64,000 bases of DNA from Bradyrhizobium sp. AZCC 2176 (GTDB lineage Bacteria; Pseudomonadota; Alphaproteobacteria; Rhizobiales; Xanthobacteraceae): positions 4,243,501-4,307,500 of the forward strand of contig NZ_JAZHRX010000001.1 in assembly GCF_036924645.1 (NCBI RefSeq), written 5' to 3'. The position numbers and the translations under genes are program-made. Shown here piece by piece: positions 63,371-64,000 of this stretch. Position 1 is the first letter of the stretch; each line of letters opens with the position of its first letter. The notes below the pieces were generated by a model. The model did no database searches and had not been told where the DNA came from. It worked only from the letters and a program-made list of their open reading frames with translations.

Positions 63371-64000
63371 ATGTTGAAGACATTGCGCGTCCCGCCGGCC
63401 TCGTCCGACTTCGCCGAGCCGCGATCGGCATGCGCCTCCCCGGACGACCTTTCCCGCAACGTATACGGCCTCCTCGGCATTCCCGTGGACGCGCTCGATT
63501 TCCCCTCGCTGCTGCGGTCGATGGCGCTTGCAACGAATGCTGGCGCGCCATTCCTGATTTCGACCCCCAACGTCAATTTTCTCGTCAAGAGCCAGATCAA
63601 CGGCGCGTTCCGGGAGTCCATGCTGCTGAGCGATCTGTGTCTTGCCGACGGCATGCCGCTGATCTGGATCGCCAAGCTGCTGCGTATTCCGATCCATGAG
63701 AGAATTGCCGGCAGCGACCTGTTCGGCCGGCTCAAATCGGCCGGCGCGACAGGCCGGCGTCTGCGGGTCTTCCTGCTGGGCGGCGCCGAGGGGCTGGCGG
63801 CCGCAGTTGGCGCCAGGCTGAACGCTGAACGGAGCGGGCTGGAATGCGTCGGCGTGCTCAACCCAGGTTTTGGTACCATCGAAGAGATGAGCTCGCCGAA
63901 TATAATCGATGAAATAAATGCCAGCGGCGCGGATTTAATTGCAGTATTTTTCGGCGCCGAAAAGGCCCAGGCCTGGCTGCTGCATAACCACTGGCGGCTG
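63371..64000 (+). CDS. WecG/TagA/CpsF-family glycosyltransferase, 3' end cut by window
   Basis: The frame opens at ATG 63371 (GGAG upstream) and runs off the window, giving 210 residues. The family motifs are clear: STPNVNFLVKSQINGAFRES, LCLADGMPLIWIAKLLRIP and HERIAGSDLFGRL, then FLLGGAEGLAAAVGARL. The domain usually ends near residue 240, so little is missing. The enzyme transfers an N-acetylmannosaminuronate-type or similar sugar onto a lipid-linked acceptor. Confidence 0.92.
   Translation, partial: MLKTLRVPPASSDFAEPRSACASPDDLSRNVYGLLGIPVDALDFPSLLRSMALATNAGAPFLISTPNVNFLVKSQINGAFRESMLLSDLCLADGMPLIWIAKLLRIPIHERIAGSDLFGRLKSAGATGRRLRVFLLGGAEGLAAAVGARLNAERSGLECVGVLNPGFGTIEEMSSPNIIDEINASGADLIAVFFGAEKAQAWLLHNHWRL

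Overview
The window reads as a chromosomal segment of an alphaproteobacterium, most likely Bradyrhizobium or a near relative. This is inferred from the three PEPxxWA-CTERM sorting tails, the H-NS family protein with its alphaproteobacterial DNA-binding motif, the high GC in core genes, and dense ATGA/GTGA coupled operons. No tRNA, rRNA, CRISPR array or insertion sequence was seen.

Layout. (1) 1-10.2 kb: a surface-polysaccharide block with a GT2 transferase and a Wzx-type flippase on the plus strand, then a minus-strand operon (9024 to 2475) for unusual amino sugars: WlbB-like acetyltransferase, Gfo/Idh/MocA oxidoreductase, two DegT/DnrJ aminotransferases, an SDR epimerase and a GT4 transferase. 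(2) 10.4-14.8 kb: small genes (cold-shock-domain protein, short membrane proteins, a PEPxxWA-CTERM protein). (3) 15-21.7 kb: polyprenyl-phosphate sugar transferase that would start a polysaccharide, H-NS-like regulator, a cysteine-rich exported protein, a minus-strand CDP-glucose operon (rfbF, two SDRs, RmlC-like epimerase) and tiny genes. (4) 22-39.7 kb: type II secretion (gspD plus a lipoprotein; gspK divergent from gspEFHIJ; frameshifted gspL, then gspM, gspN/C-like, prepilin peptidase). It is interrupted by a hydrolase, an MFS exporter, a methyltransferase and an acyltransferase. (5) 39.7-50.2 kb: two PEPxxWA-CTERM genes, PilZ, VanZ-like, a J-domain-like protein, a GT2, an RND pump and a detached gspG. 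(6) 50.3-64 kb: a Tat-exported probable glycoside hydrolase, then a second polysaccharide block (acyltransferase, Wzy-like polymerase, second Wzx, FkbM methyltransferase, several transferases, CysE-like acetyltransferase, WecG/TagA-type transferase running off the end).

How it fits together. Initiation (15026), nucleotide-sugar supply (4131-9024 and 17496-20833), chain assembly (several GTs), flipping (two Wzx), polymerisation (Wzy-like) and decoration (acyltransferases, FkbM methyltransferases) would build one or two exported polysaccharides. The type II system and PEPxxWA-CTERM proteins suggest coordinated export of proteins to the same surface. The matching exosortase is not in the window.

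The most striking regulatory finding is at 27.8-28.8 kb. A clear TPP (THI-box) riboswitch sits directly in front of an O-methyltransferase-like gene. Just downstream on the same strand is a leader-peptide attenuator (15 codons with three consecutive Val codons, mutually exclusive hairpins and a U-tract terminator) in front of a Bcr/CflA-type exporter. Neither gene is a usual target of such elements.
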